Assembly: GCF_001427385.1 (NCBI RefSeq)
Contig: NZ_LMGJ01000001.1
Span: forward strand, 1-64,000
DNA: 64,000 nucleotides
Reading direction: 5' to 3'
Source of the DNA: Mesorhizobium sp. Root157
GTDB taxonomy: Bacteria > Pseudomonadota > Alphaproteobacteria > Rhizobiales > Rhizobiaceae
Shown: positions 46,343 through 56,198 of the stretch, piece after piece
Layout: each line of letters begins with the position of its first letter
Position numbering within the stretch: position 1 is the first letter of the stretch
The notes under the pieces: generated by a model
Told to the model about the DNA's origin: nothing
The model's database searches: none
The model's input: only the letters and a program-made list of their open reading frames with translations
Program-made: the position numbers and the translations under genes

Positions 46343-47647
46343 ATGGCCAAGACTGACATTGCGCGGCGCGTCTACAACCACACCTGGAAGCTCGATCCGA
46401 TCGTGCGCAGCCTGCTCGACACGGATTTCTACAAGCTTTTGATGCTGCAGATGATCTGGGGCATGTATCCCAAGGTCGACGCCACCTTCTCGCTCATCAA
46501 CCGCACGACCTCCGTTCGCCTGGCCGATGAGATCGACGAAGGGGAATTGCGCGAGCAACTCGACCATGCGCGAACCCTGCGCTTTTCCAAGAAGGAAATG
46601 ATCTGGCTGGGCGGCAACACCTTCTACGGCCGCAAGCAGATTTTCGAGCCGGAATTCCTCGCCTGGCTGGAAGATTTCCAGCTTCCCGACTACCACCTTG
46701 CCAAGCGCGACGGCCAGTACGAACTGACCTTCCCCGGTCCGTGGATGTACACGACGGTTTGGGAAATCCCGGCACTGGCCATCATCAACGAACTGCGCTC
46801 GCGCTCGGCAATGAAGGCATTCGGACCGTTTGCGCTCGACGTTCTCTATGCGCGCGCCAAGTCAAAGATGTGGGCCAAGACCGAACAGCTCAAGAAGCTG
46901 CCCGATATCAATATTTCGGATTTCGGCACAAGGCGGCGTCATTCCTTCCTGTGGCAGCGCTGGTGCGTCGAGGCCCTGAAGGAAGGTATCCGCGATTCCT
47001 TCACCGGCACCTCCAACGTGCTGCTGGCCATGGACAACGACCTCGAGGCCGTCGGCACCAATGCGCACGAACTGCCCATGGTGCTCGCCGCACTGGCCGA
47101 CAGCGAGGCGGAATTGCGAGAAGCGCCCTACAAGGTGTTGCAGGACTGGCAGCGCTACTATGGCGGCAATTTGCTGATCGTGCTGCCGGACGCGTTCGGG
47201 ACTGCTGCCTTCCTGCGCGATGCGCCGGACTGGGTGGCCGACTGGACCGGCTTCCGGCCCGATAGCGCGCCTCCCATCGAAGGCGGCGAAAAGATCATGA
47301 CGTGGTGGCGCGAGAAGGGGAAGGACCCCAGGAACAAGATCCTAATCTTTTCCGATGGACTGGAAGTCGAGACCATCGTCGAGGCTTACCGGCATTTCCA
47401 CGGCAAGGTGCGCATGGCCTTCGGCTGGGGCACCAACCTGACCAACGACTTCGAGGATTGCGCTCCGGTACCGACCGATCGGCTGAACGCGATATCGCTG
47501 GTGTGCAAGGTCACCGAAGCCAACGGGCGACCAGCCGTAAAGCTCTCTGACAACCCCGAAAAAGCCACCGGCGACAAGGCCGAAATCGCGCGCTATTTGC
47601 GCATCTTCGGTGAAAAGGATCGCGTCAGGCAATTGGTGAAGGTGTGA
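46343..47647 (+). CDS. pncB: Nicotinate phosphoribosyltransferase
   Basis: This 434-residue enzyme makes nicotinate mononucleotide from nicotinate and PRPP in NAD salvage. Family regions are seen at [13 protein letters not shown] (near residue 28), the FGTRRRHSF segment (near 193) and [11 protein letters not shown] (near 362), which contain phosphate and nicotinate contacts. It stands about 9 kb from the nicotinamidase gene pncA in the same window, which together complete nicotinamide salvage. Confidence 0.95.
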   Translation: MAKTDIARRVYNHTWKLDPIVRSLLDTDFYKLLMLQMIWGMYPKVDATFSLINRTTSVRLADEIDEGELREQLDHARTLRFSKKEMIWLGGNTFYGRKQIFEPEFLAWLEDFQLPDYHLAKRDGQYELTFPGPWMYTTVWEIPALAIINELRSRSAMKAFGPFALDVLYARAKSKMWAKTEQLKKLPDINISDFGTRRRHSFLWQRWCVEALKEGIRDSFTGTSNVLLAMDNDLEAVGTNAHELPMVLAALADSEAELREAPYKVLQDWQRYYGGNLLIVLPDAFGTAAFLRDAPDWVADWTGFRPDSAPPIEGGEKIMTWWREKGKDPRNKILIFSDGLEVETIVEAYRHFHGKVRMAFGWGTNLTNDFEDCAPVPTDRLNAISLVCKVTEANGRPAVKLSDNPEKATGDKAEIARYLRIFGEKDRVRQLVKV

Positions 47648-47672
47648 CGAAGGCCTGCGCAATCCGGTTGCG

Positions 47673-49112
47673 ATGAAGTCTGGTCCGCACCCCATGGCGC
47701 GCCGATCCTTCCGGGCAGCGCCGATCGCGTATTTCTTCCTTTTGGCCGTCGCATCCGTGCCGACGCCTGCCCTCGCCCATGCATCGGATCGTGGCCATGT
47801 GCTGCTTCTGCCGACCGGCTACTATGCCGTTGGAGGCGCATTCGCGGTTGGGGCGTCCTTTCTCGTTCTTGCTTTGTTGCCGCCCGATCTGCTGGAACGG
47901 CTTTGGCGCAAGCGCCTGACATTGTTTCACTGGTCGGACGGCCTTCGTCCGCTTGTCAGCCTGTTTTGCTTCATCTGCTTTGCCGGCCTGATTGCGGCTG
48001 GCCTGTTCGGCAGCCGCGACCCGCTGTCCAACCCCCTGCCCCTCAGTATCTGGACACTGATGTGGGTCGGGCTGACGCTGTTGCACGGCCTGTTCGGCAA
48101 TCTCTGGTCGTGGCTCAATCCATGGTACGGGCCGTATCGGCTTGCCATGCGGCTGACAGGCGGTTCGGATGGGAAAACCCAACTTCCTCATCGGCTCGGC
48201 TGCTGGCCGGCGGTGGCGCTGCTGTTTACCTTCGCATGGTTCGAACTGGTCGATCCGGCGCCGGACGACCCGGCCCGCCTGGCGTTGGCAGCCGGCCTCT
48301 ATTGGCTCGCGAGCTTCGCTGCCATGCTGGTGTTCGGATATGGCGAGTGGAGCCGCCGCGGCGAGTTCCTGTCGGTATTTTTCGCCATTGTGTCTCGCTT
48401 TGCCCTGACGGAACGGGATCGTGCAAACCGCTTGCGGCTATGTTGGCCGAGCGCCCGGCTTCTCGATGCTGAAACACTGCCGCCGAGCGGCGTCGCCTTC
48501 ATCCTGCTGGCGCTGTCGTCAGTCTCGTTCGATGGCCTGTCGAAAACCTTTTTCTGGCTCGGCCTCAACGGCATCAACCCATTGGAATTTCCGGGCCGCA
48601 CGGCACTGATCGGCATCAGTTCCACCGGCCTTTTGCTGACCTTTGCCGCTCTCGCAACGGTGTTCCTGCTAGCCGTTTTCGCCGGGCAAAGGATGGCGGG
48701 CGACAACTCCCCCTCACGGGCAAGTGCCGGGCTTCTGGTCTGGTCGCTCGTGCCGATCGCGCTTGCCTATCACATAGCCCACTACCTGACCTCGCTGCTG
48801 GTCGACGGACAATATGCGATCGCCGCGCTCTCGGACCCGTTTGGACGAGGCTGGAACCTGTTCGGCACGGCGCATATGCAGATCCAGGCCGGCATCGCCG
48901 CCGGCGCGGCATCGGCGTGGATCCTGTGGAATATTCAGGCCAGCGCCATCATAACCGGCCACATGCTTGCGGTTCTTGTCGCGCACGGGCTTGCGTTTCA
49001 CTTGCATCCCGATTCCCGCAAGGCGGCTCTGAGCCAGTTTCCGCTCACCTTGCTGATGATCGGCTACACGGTTTTCGGATTGTGGCTGCTGGCGACGCCG
49101 ACTGCCGGTTAG
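47673..49112 (+). CDS. Polytopic membrane protein of unknown function
   Basis: The 479-residue product has a possible signal/anchor and about 10-12 hydrophobic helices. Conserved-looking polar spots include LFGNLWSWLNPWYGPYRL, FDGLSKTFFWLGLNG and AYHIAHYLTSLL (the last rich in His). I do not recognise the family. It is downstream of pncB on the same strand and upstream of the liv operon. An ATG at 47673 or 47694 may be the start. Confidence 0.72.
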   Translation: MKSGPHPMARRSFRAAPIAYFFLLAVASVPTPALAHASDRGHVLLLPTGYYAVGGAFAVGASFLVLALLPPDLLERLWRKRLTLFHWSDGLRPLVSLFCFICFAGLIAAGLFGSRDPLSNPLPLSIWTLMWVGLTLLHGLFGNLWSWLNPWYGPYRLAMRLTGGSDGKTQLPHRLGCWPAVALLFTFAWFELVDPAPDDPARLALAAGLYWLASFAAMLVFGYGEWSRRGEFLSVFFAIVSRFALTERDRANRLRLCWPSARLLDAETLPPSGVAFILLALSSVSFDGLSKTFFWLGLNGINPLEFPGRTALIGISSTGLLLTFAALATVFLLAVFAGQRMAGDNSPSRASAGLLVWSLVPIALAYHIAHYLTSLLVDGQYAIAALSDPFGRGWNLFGTAHMQIQAGIAAGAASAWILWNIQASAIITGHMLAVLVAHGLAFHLHPDSRKAALSQFPLTLLMIGYTVFGLWLLATPTAG

Positions 49113-49265
49113 GCGCGCGGAAGCGCTCCGGGGCTTCGCGCAATGGTTTCTTGCCATGTTCCGGCTTTGATGGTTTAGCTTTCGCCCACATGATTTTTCC
49201 CGTTTGCAACCGGCGCAATTTTCGCACTTCAATCAATGCCACAACTGAAAACAGGGAACGACGCC

Positions 49266-50570
49266 ATGACTGATCGGCAAGGATTTTTCGACCTCGGCAA
49301 GACAGGCATTACGCGCCGGACAGTGATCAAGGGTCTCGCCGCCACCGGTGCCGGCGTGGTCGCTCCTGGTTTCGTTCGGTATGCACAGGCGCAAAGCTCC
49401 GCCCCGATCAAGATCGGCTTCCAGTGCCATCGCACCGGCATCGGCGCCGCCTATGGCCGCTGGTACGAAAAGACCACCAATGCCGCGATCAAGCTGATCA
49501 ACGAGGCCGGCGGCATCAATGGACGCCAGGTCGAAATCATCATCGAGGACGACGGCACCGATGCCGGGCGCGGCGCCGAAGTGGTCGGCAAGTTCGCCAA
49601 CCAGCACAAGACCGACATCATCTATGGCACGTTGTTCTCCAACGTGGTCATCGGCTCGGCGCCTACCGCCGGCGAACTGAAAATCCCTTATTATGTGGTG
49701 AGCGAAGGCTACCACGTCGCCTCCGGCAAACTGAACCGCTACTGCCTGCAGCCGGGCATCACCGACGTGCGCGCGCAGGTGACGTCGGTGGCGCCGTGGA
49801 TCGCGGCCAATGCCGGCAAGAAGGTCACCATGGTGTTTCCGGACTATGCCTTCGGCTACGATCATCGCGACTACCTGCCGCCCGCATTGAAAAAGGCCGG
49901 CGCCGAAATCATCGCCCAGATCGCCATCCCGCCGACGGAAAGCTCGTTCACCAAATACTTCCCGCAGATTCCTGCCGATACCGACGTCATCTATCACGTC
50001 ATGGTCGGCCCGGCGGTGCTCACTTTCGTCAAGGAACTGGGCGAATTCTATGGCTCCAACGGCCCCAAGCTGTTCGGCTTCATCGATTCGCTGGAAGCGG
50101 TGGACATCAACAGCCCCGGCCTCGACTATCTTGACGGCAGCCACTTCTGGGAAGGCGCGCCGCGCTATGCGCAGGCCGACGACAGCGACGCGATGAAAGC
50201 CTACCGGGCCGCAGTCGGCATCGACGACAATGGCGCTTCGGTGAGCGACCCCAAGGACGTTTCGACCGCGGCCCACATGTTCGGCTGCTGGGAAACGCTC
50301 TACGTCATCAAGAAGGCGATGGAAGACAGCGGCTACAAGGGGCCTGAAGACCGCGCCAAGCTGATCGAGGCCACCGAGGCGCTGACCGAGTTTGCCGAGG
50401 GGCCCGAGCATCCGCAGGGCAAGAAGGTCTTCAACGGCAAGATCCACCAGGTCTTCGGCACGCAGAACATCTCCAAGCTGGAAGGCGGCAAGCTCACCGT
50501 GGTTCACAAGACCTCGATCGAAGACGGCCAATACGAGGCCGAGGCGGACTACACCACGCAGCCGCTGTGA
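49266..50570 (+). CDS. Branched-chain-type ABC binding protein, Tat-exported
   Basis: This 434-residue protein has a twin-arginine signal (TRRTVIKGLAATGAGV) and a Leu/Ile/Val-type (type I) binding fold (IKIGFQCHRTGIGAAYGRW, shortened). The ligand is unknown; amide or urea-type ligands are bound by related members. It is first in a five-gene liv-like operon. I chose ATG 49266 just after a GGGAACGACGCC run. Confidence 0.9.
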   Translation: MTDRQGFFDLGKTGITRRTVIKGLAATGAGVVAPGFVRYAQAQSSAPIKIGFQCHRTGIGAAYGRWYEKTTNAAIKLINEAGGINGRQVEIIIEDDGTDAGRGAEVVGKFANQHKTDIIYGTLFSNVVIGSAPTAGELKIPYYVVSEGYHVASGKLNRYCLQPGITDVRAQVTSVAPWIAANAGKKVTMVFPDYAFGYDHRDYLPPALKKAGAEIIAQIAIPPTESSFTKYFPQIPADTDVIYHVMVGPAVLTFVKELGEFYGSNGPKLFGFIDSLEAVDINSPGLDYLDGSHFWEGAPRYAQADDSDAMKAYRAAVGIDDNGASVSDPKDVSTAAHMFGCWETLYVIKKAMEDSGYKGPEDRAKLIEATEALTEFAEGPEHPQGKKVFNGKIHQVFGTQNISKLEGGKLTVVHKTSIEDGQYEAEADYTTQPL

Positions 50571-50608
50571 TCCGGCCGCGACTGGCTTCGATCGGGCAGC
50601 CCAACTGA

Positions 50609-51490
50609 ATGGCCTTTGGACCTCACCTTCTGCTGGCGGTTCTGGAAGGGCTGGTCACCTCGGCCGTGCTTGCCCTGACGGCGCTCGGCCTGTCGCTGGT
50701 GTTCGGCGTCATGCGCGTCGTCAATGTCGCGCATGGCGAACTGTTCATGCTGGGAGCCGTGCTTGCCTGGGCAATCACCACCACGATCGGCGGCAATCCG
50801 GCGATCGGCTTCATGGCGGCGCTCGTGCTCGCCCCACTGATTGTCGGCGCGGTGGCGCTGGCGGCCGAACGGCTGGTGCTGCGCAAGGTGAACTACGATC
50901 CCGAGGCCACCATCGTCGCGACGATCGGCCTGCTCTACATCATCCAGCAACTGGCGCTGACCTTCTACGGCGCGGACGCGCGGCCCGTCCCGCCGCCGTT
51001 CAACATGCGCATCTCGTTGCCCTGGTTCGGCTATTCCGGCTACAAGCTTTCCATCATCGGCGCTTCGGCCCTGCTGCTCATCCTGTCGTGGCTGGTCATG
51101 ACGCGCACGAAAGCCGGCCTGATCATGCGCGCCACGCAATATGACCGCGAAACGGCGCAGGCCTTCGGCATTCCGGTCGACCGTGTCTATGCCGGTGTGT
51201 TCGCGCTGGGCGCCATGCTCGCCGCGGTGGCTGCGGTGCTGATCGTGCCGATCAGCCAGGCGCACTATCTCATGGGGCAGGACCCGCTGCTGCTGTCCTT
51301 CATCGTGGTCATTATCGGTGGACTGGGCTCATTGCGCGGCACGGTGGTGGCGGCAGTTCTGATCGGCGTTTCGGATGGCGTCATCTCGATGTTCTTTTCG
51401 CCGACACTGGCCAAGATGATCGCCACCTTGCTGGTCGCGATGGTTCTGGTGTTTCGCCCACACGGCCTGTTCGGCAAGGCGGCGCAATGA
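50609..51490 (+). CDS. ABC permease (LivH type)
   Basis: This 293-residue polytopic protein has the LivH core (ALGLSLVFGVMRVVNVAHGE near residue 24, NEAR-type loop GGLGSLRGTVVAAVLIG). It forms the membrane channel with the LivM-type protein, whose ATG overlaps its stop (ATGA). Confidence 0.93.
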   Translation: MAFGPHLLLAVLEGLVTSAVLALTALGLSLVFGVMRVVNVAHGELFMLGAVLAWAITTTIGGNPAIGFMAALVLAPLIVGAVALAAERLVLRKVNYDPEATIVATIGLLYIIQQLALTFYGADARPVPPPFNMRISLPWFGYSGYKLSIIGASALLLILSWLVMTRTKAGLIMRATQYDRETAQAFGIPVDRVYAGVFALGAMLAAVAAVLIVPISQAHYLMGQDPLLLSFIVVIIGGLGSLRGTVVAAVLIGVSDGVISMFFSPTLAKMIATLLVAMVLVFRPHGLFGKAAQ

Positions 51491-52452
51491 CGGAAGGTTC
51501 GTCACCGGCCAAAGCCTACGCGCTGCACCTGGCGGTCGTCGCCTTCCTGTTCGGGCTCAATTTCGTCCTGCCTGCCTACCATCATGGCTTGCTGGCCCGC
51601 ATCCTCGTGCTCGCCACCTTCGCCATGGGCTACAATCTGTTGTTCGGCTATGTCGGCCTGCTCAGCCTCGGGCACGCCATGTTCTTCGCGGCCGGGCTCT
51701 ACGGGGCTGGACTTGGCGTGCACCATTACGGCCTGTCCGTCCCTCTTGCCTTCGTTGCGGCACTTTTCTGCGGAGCGGCATTGTCTCTGGTGATCGGGCT
51801 GCTGGCGCTGCGCACATCCGGCGTCGCCTTCATGATCGTCACGATGATGTTCGCCCAGGTGCTCGCATTGGCCATCCTCTATTTTGCGCCGCTGACCGGC
51901 GGCGACCAGGGTCTCGTGCTCCAGCAGCAGGAGCGCGTGATCCAACTTGGCAACACGGTGCTGGACCTCACCAACCCTACAGTGCGCTACATGACTGCAC
52001 TCGGGCTGTTTTCAGTGGTCCTGCTGCTGATGCTGGCCATCGTTAGATCGCGTTTCGGGCGCGTGCTGATCGCCGTTCGCGAGAATGAGGAGCGCACGCG
52101 CATGCTGGGCTACGACACTTTCACCAACAAACTGACCGCCATGGTGGTTTCCGGCGTCATCTGCGCCGCCGCCGGCGGGGCCTATGCGCTGTTGTTCGGT
52201 TATGTCGGCGCCAATTTCGCATCGGTGCAGTACTCGATCCTGCCGCTGCTGTGGGTGCTTTTAGGAGGGGCCGCAACAACGCTCGGACCGCTCATCGGCA
52301 CGCTGTTCATGTACTATGTCGTCGATATCACCAGCAGCTATACATCCGCCTACCTGCTGATCGTCGGCATCGCGCTGATCGTGCTCGTGCTGTTCTTCCC
52401 GAAAGGCATCCTGGGTACGATCAGACAGCGCTTGCTGCGGTGGCTGCCATGA
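51487..52452 (+). CDS. ABC permease (LivM type)
   Basis: This 321-residue polytopic protein has the LivM hallmark GYVGLLSLGHAMFFAAGLYG and the C-terminal ATTLGPLIGTLFMYYVVD. It overlaps both LivH and LivG genes by 4 bases. Confidence 0.93.
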   Translation: MTEGSSPAKAYALHLAVVAFLFGLNFVLPAYHHGLLARILVLATFAMGYNLLFGYVGLLSLGHAMFFAAGLYGAGLGVHHYGLSVPLAFVAALFCGAALSLVIGLLALRTSGVAFMIVTMMFAQVLALAILYFAPLTGGDQGLVLQQQERVIQLGNTVLDLTNPTVRYMTALGLFSVVLLLMLAIVRSRFGRVLIAVRENEERTRMLGYDTFTNKLTAMVVSGVICAAAGGAYALLFGYVGANFASVQYSILPLLWVLLGGAATTLGPLIGTLFMYYVVDITSSYTSAYLLIVGIALIVLVLFFPKGILGTIRQRLLRWLP

Positions 52453-53177
52453 TGCCGCTGATGACCACCAGGGGCTTGTCACGCCATTTCGGCGGCCTGC
52501 GCGCCGTCGACAATGTCGACTTCGCCCTGATGCCGGGAGAGATCCGCGCCGTCATCGGCCCGAACGGTGCCGGCAAGACCACCTTCGTCAGCCTCGTATG
52601 CGGACGCATCGAACCGTCAAGCGGTATGATCGTCTTCGACGGCTCCGACATCACCAATCTGCCGGCGCACAAGCGCGTGCGTCTGGGCATCGCCTACACG
52701 TTCCAGATCACCAGCATTTTCGCAAATCTCAGCGCCTATGAAAATGTCGCCCTGCCGGTGCAACGCACGCTGACCGACGGCCGCTCGAAGGGGCATGTGC
52801 ATGCGGGGGTGATGGAGGCGCTCGACCGCGTCGGGCTGGCCGATCGCGCGACCCTCCCCGCCGGCCAACTCGCCTATGGCCACCAGCGCCTGCTCGAAGT
52901 GGCGATGGGCCTGGCGCTGAGACCGCGCCTGCTGGTGCTGGATGAACCCACGCAAGGATTGGCCGACAGCGAGATAGAGAACTTCATCGAACTGGTACGA
53001 GAAATCGCCCGCGATGCCACCGTGTTGATCATCGAACACAACATGCCGGTGGTGATGGAACTGGCCGACCGCATCACGGTGTTCGACGCTGGACAGGTTT
53101 TGGCCGAAGGAACGCCGGAGGCCATTCGTGCCAACACCGCCGTCCAGCGCGCCTATCTGGGGGCGAGCGATGGCTGA
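52449..53177 (+). CDS. ABC ATPase (LivG type)
   Basis: This 242-residue ATPase has Walker A GPNGAGKTT and Walker B LLVLDEPTQGL, but its signature reads LAYGHQRLLEVA, as is common in LivG proteins. The start is ATG 52449 or 52452 (both adjacent). It overlaps the LivM stop by 4 bases. Confidence 0.92.
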   Translation: MMPLMTTRGLSRHFGGLRAVDNVDFALMPGEIRAVIGPNGAGKTTFVSLVCGRIEPSSGMIVFDGSDITNLPAHKRVRLGIAYTFQITSIFANLSAYENVALPVQRTLTDGRSKGHVHAGVMEALDRVGLADRATLPAGQLAYGHQRLLEVAMGLALRPRLLVLDEPTQGLADSEIENFIELVREIARDATVLIIEHNMPVVMELADRITVFDAGQVLAEGTPEAIRANTAVQRAYLGASDG

Positions 53178-53877
53178 CGCGCTGACCATCTCGGGGCTCG
53201 ACTGCTCTTATGGCGATGTGCAGGTGCTGCACGGTCTCGATCTTACCTTGCGCAGGGGCGAGATCCTGTGCCTGCTTGGCCGCAACGGCGCCGGCAAGAC
53301 GACGACGCTGAAAGCGATCATGGGGCTGGTGCCGGCCCGCCAAGGTTCGATCATGCTCGACGGCACCGAGTTGACCGGTTTGCCGGCGCATGAAGTTCCG
53401 AAAGCCGGCATCGCCTATGTGCCGCAGGGCCGACGCCTGTTTGCCGAAATGACGGTTGCCGAAAACCTGGAGATCGGCCTCAACGCACGCCACAGGGGCC
53501 GTGCCACCCGCGAAGCTGCGCTGGATCTGTTTCCCTTGCTCAGGGAGCGGCTGAAGCAGCGCTCGGGCACCTTGTCGGGCGGCGAACAGCAGATGCTGGC
53601 GATGGCGCGCGCGCTGTGCGTGGAACCGCAAGTGCTGCTTCTCGACGAACCCACCGAAGGCCTGATGCCGTCGATGATCCAGAAGATCCGCGAAGCGGTT
53701 TCGCAACTGCGCGAACGCGGCGTCTCCACCATACTGGTCGAGCAACGGGTCGACGCGGTTCTGTCGGTCGCCGACCGGGTTTCGTTCATCGAAAACGGCC
53801 GCCACCGCGAAACGGTCGAGGTCGAGCAATTGCGGGCCGATCCTTCGGCCGTGAAACGCTATGTCGGGGTTGGCTGA
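53170..53877 (+). CDS. ABC ATPase (LivF type)
   Basis: This 235-residue ATPase has Walker A GRNGAGKTT, signature LSGGEQQMLAMARAL and Walker B VLLLDEPTEGL. It overlaps the LivG gene by 8 bases and closes the operon. Confidence 0.93.
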   Translation: MADALTISGLDCSYGDVQVLHGLDLTLRRGEILCLLGRNGAGKTTTLKAIMGLVPARQGSIMLDGTELTGLPAHEVPKAGIAYVPQGRRLFAEMTVAENLEIGLNARHRGRATREAALDLFPLLRERLKQRSGTLSGGEQQMLAMARALCVEPQVLLLDEPTEGLMPSMIQKIREAVSQLRERGVSTILVEQRVDAVLSVADRVSFIENGRHRETVEVEQLRADPSAVKRYVGVG

Positions 53878-53887
53878 GCTTCACCAC

Positions 53888-55312
53888 TCAGCCAAAGAAG
53901 ATCAGGCTCGACACGATAAACACCGGGATCAACACCAGACCGGACCACAGCATATAGCCGAAGAAGCTCGGCATGTTGACGCCCTTGTCCTTGGCAATGG
54001 CGTAGACCATGAAGTTCGGCGCGTTGCCGATATAGGTGTTGGCGCCCATGAAGACAGCGCCCGCGGATATCGCGGCCAGCGTCGATGCGTACTCGCTCAT
54101 CAGATGCTGCGGATCGCCGCCAGCCATCTCGAAAAAGACGAGATAGGTCGGCGCATTGTCGAGGAATGACGACAGCATTCCTGTCAGCCAGAAATAGGCA
54201 AGGTCGTTTGGCTGGCCCGATGGCAAGGTCACCAGCGACACCAGCGGACCGAGTGACCCGTCCAGGCCGGCCCTCAGGATCGCCACCACCGGCACGATGC
54301 AGATGAAGATACCGGCGAACAGCTTGGCGACTTCGGCGATCGGCCCCCAGTTGAAGCCGTTCGCGATCCGATACTCCTTGCGCGACACGGCAAGCGAGAC
54401 GAAGGCAAGCGCCAGGATGATGACGTCGCGAACGAGGTTCTGCAACTCGACCGTGACTCCCTGAACGGTGAAGGCGATGCCGGGCTTCCATGAAGCCGAC
54501 ATCAGGATCGCAGCAATCACGCCCGCAAGCAGCGGCAGATTCGGCAAGCCGCGGATGCGCACCTTCGAATCGGGCGTCGGATCCTTGACCTTGGGCGCGC
54601 CCTGCTCGCCGCGGTGAAGGATCACGTCGAGCACGACGAACGCCGCCAACACCAGTCCGCCGACGAACAGCGTGTCGGGCAGGATATGGACCGTGGTCCA
54701 GAAGAAGTCGACGCCACGCAGGAAGCCGACGAACAGTGGCGGATCGCCGAGCGGCGTCAACGATCCCCCAATATTCGACACCAGGAAAATGAAGAAAACC
54801 ACGACATGCGCGTTGACTGGCCGGTTGTCGTTGGCGCGGATGATTGGCCGGATCATGACCATCGAGGCTCCGGTCGTGCCGATCACCGAGGCCAGAATGG
54901 CGCCGATCAGCAGCAGGCCGGCGTTGACCAGCGGCGTGCCGTGGATGTTGCCGGCGATCAGGATGCCGCCCGAAATGGTGAACAGGGCAAACAGCAAGAT
55001 GATGAACGACATGTATTCCAGAAGCACCGCGTGCAGCACAGCTTCCGCCGCGATCGGGATGCCGTAGCCGACGACCAAAGGCACGACGACAAGGGCAGAC
55101 CAGAAAGCGGTGATCTTGCCGTAATGGTGCTCCCAGAAATGGGCAAACAACAGCGGCCCGGTGGCGATGCATAAAAGCAAGCCGGCAAACGGCAATGCCC
55201 ACCAAAGCGACATTGCAGTCCCCGGCAGGCCATGGGCTTCGGCGGCAAAAACGGGGCTTGCGGCAAGGCCCGTCAGGGCCAGGGTGGCCGTCAGAATTCC
55301 AAGAATACGCAC
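53888..55312 (-). CDS. NhaD-type sodium:proton antiporter
   Basis: This 474-residue membrane protein belongs to the ArsB/NhaD ion transporter superfamily. It has a signal peptide (ASPVFAAEA), then helices with the family motifs NIGGSLTPLGDPPLFVGFL (about residues 158-176) and FLDNAPTYLVFFEMAGG. The start is GTG 55312 with GGGGGACGA just upstream. It is convergent with the liv operon and probably works with nhaA in Na+ tolerance. Confidence 0.9.
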   Translation of the reverse strand: MRILGILTATLALTGLAASPVFAAEAHGLPGTAMSLWWALPFAGLLLCIATGPLLFAHFWEHHYGKITAFWSALVVVPLVVGYGIPIAAEAVLHAVLLEYMSFIILLFALFTISGGILIAGNIHGTPLVNAGLLLIGAILASVIGTTGASMVMIRPIIRANDNRPVNAHVVVFFIFLVSNIGGSLTPLGDPPLFVGFLRGVDFFWTTVHILPDTLFVGGLVLAAFVVLDVILHRGEQGAPKVKDPTPDSKVRIRGLPNLPLLAGVIAAILMSASWKPGIAFTVQGVTVELQNLVRDVIILALAFVSLAVSRKEYRIANGFNWGPIAEVAKLFAGIFICIVPVVAILRAGLDGSLGPLVSLVTLPSGQPNDLAYFWLTGMLSSFLDNAPTYLVFFEMAGGDPQHLMSEYASTLAAISAGAVFMGANTYIGNAPNFMVYAIAKDKGVNMPSFFGYMLWSGLVLIPVFIVSSLIFFG

Positions 55313-55381
55313 TCGTCCCCCGTCCGTTCCCCAAAATAACCGCCGCCGGGAATTGGCGGCGTCAACTCAATCTTGTCCAAC

Positions 55382-55981
55382 CTAGACCAGCTTGACGCCA
55401 GCCTGGCGCATGCGATCGACCATGGTCTCGACCGAGCCGTCGAGGTCGATGCCGCGACAGGCGTCAATCCGCACGGTGGTCGCAAAACCATGTTTCACCG
55501 CATCCAGAGCCGAGTAGGCAACGCAAAAGTCGGTGGCAAGGCCGACCAATGTAATTGTGCCGATGCCACGTTCCTTGAGATAGCCCGCCAATCCGGTCGG
55601 CGTCTCATGGTCATTTTCGAAGAAGGCCGAATAGCTGTCGATTGCCGTACGAAAGCCCTTGCGGACGACCAGTTCTGCCTTGGCCCAGGCGAGGCCTGAA
55701 TGAAAATCCGCGCCAAGGCTGCCCTGGATGCAGTGATCCGGCCACAATGTCTGGTCGCCATAAGACATGGCGATCGCCTCGAACGGCTTGCTGCCGGGAT
55801 GGCTGGACGCAAAACTCGAATGGCCTGCCGGATGCCAGTCCTGGGTCAGGACGACATGTTCGGTATTGCGGATCATGTCGTTGACCAGCGGCACGATCTC
55901 ATCGCCGCCCGTGACCGCCAGTGCGCCGCCGGGACAGAAATCATTTTGCATGTCGATGACGACGAGCGCTTCGCTAGCCAT
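55382..55981 (-). CDS. pncA: Nicotinamidase
   Basis: This 199-residue cysteine hydrolase converts nicotinamide to nicotinate. The catalytic residues are in VVIDMQNDFCPGG (Asp), a Lys near VVRKGF, and LVGLATDFCVAYSALDA (nucleophile Cys); metal His and Asp are in QDWHPAGHSSF. The start has CAAGGAGGCTTC. It is divergent from the nicotinate-type catabolic operon, sharing a 217-base promoter region. Confidence 0.95.
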   Translation of the reverse strand: MASEALVVIDMQNDFCPGGALAVTGGDEIVPLVNDMIRNTEHVVLTQDWHPAGHSSFASSHPGSKPFEAIAMSYGDQTLWPDHCIQGSLGADFHSGLAWAKAELVVRKGFRTAIDSYSAFFENDHETPTGLAGYLKERGIGTITLVGLATDFCVAYSALDAVKHGFATTVRIDACRGIDLDGSVETMVDRMRQAGVKLV

Positions 55982-56084
55982 GAAGCCTCCTTGTGGACCG
56001 ATTGCACAACTCCCCGATGGGGCCGCTGTAACTTGACCAGATGCAAGCCTACGTCAACCTCAAAGCCACATTCCAAAAGCCGCT

Positions 56085-56112
56085 TTGACAATCGATAGCG
56101 GCTTGATATCAT
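56085..56112 (+). promoter_or_regulatory. Promoter of the hydroxylase/reductase operon
   Basis: TTGACA (56085-56090) and TATCAT (56107-56112) are spaced by 16 bases, giving a good sigma-70 type promoter 87 bases before the first gene. Confidence 0.57.
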
Positions 56113-56125
56113 TTGCATACGAATG
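56110..56125. promoter_or_regulatory. Candidate MarR operator overlapping the promoter
   Basis: CATTTGCATACGAATG is an imperfect 16-bp palindrome (12 of 16 positions symmetric) overlapping the -10 box and the probable transcription start. The last gene of the operon encodes a MarR regulator, so feedback control is inferred. Confidence 0.47.
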
Positions 56126-56198
56126 AATTTGACCGGCACCGAAAGCCGGCTGGGCCAAGGGAACGGCCAGCACTTGCGTGGCAAAGGGAAGGCAAGGC

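Noticed and set aside
49233-50531. 432-residue minus-strand frame opposite the liv binding protein
   Set aside because: It is a shadow frame; the plus strand has a Tat signal and a complete binding-protein fold.
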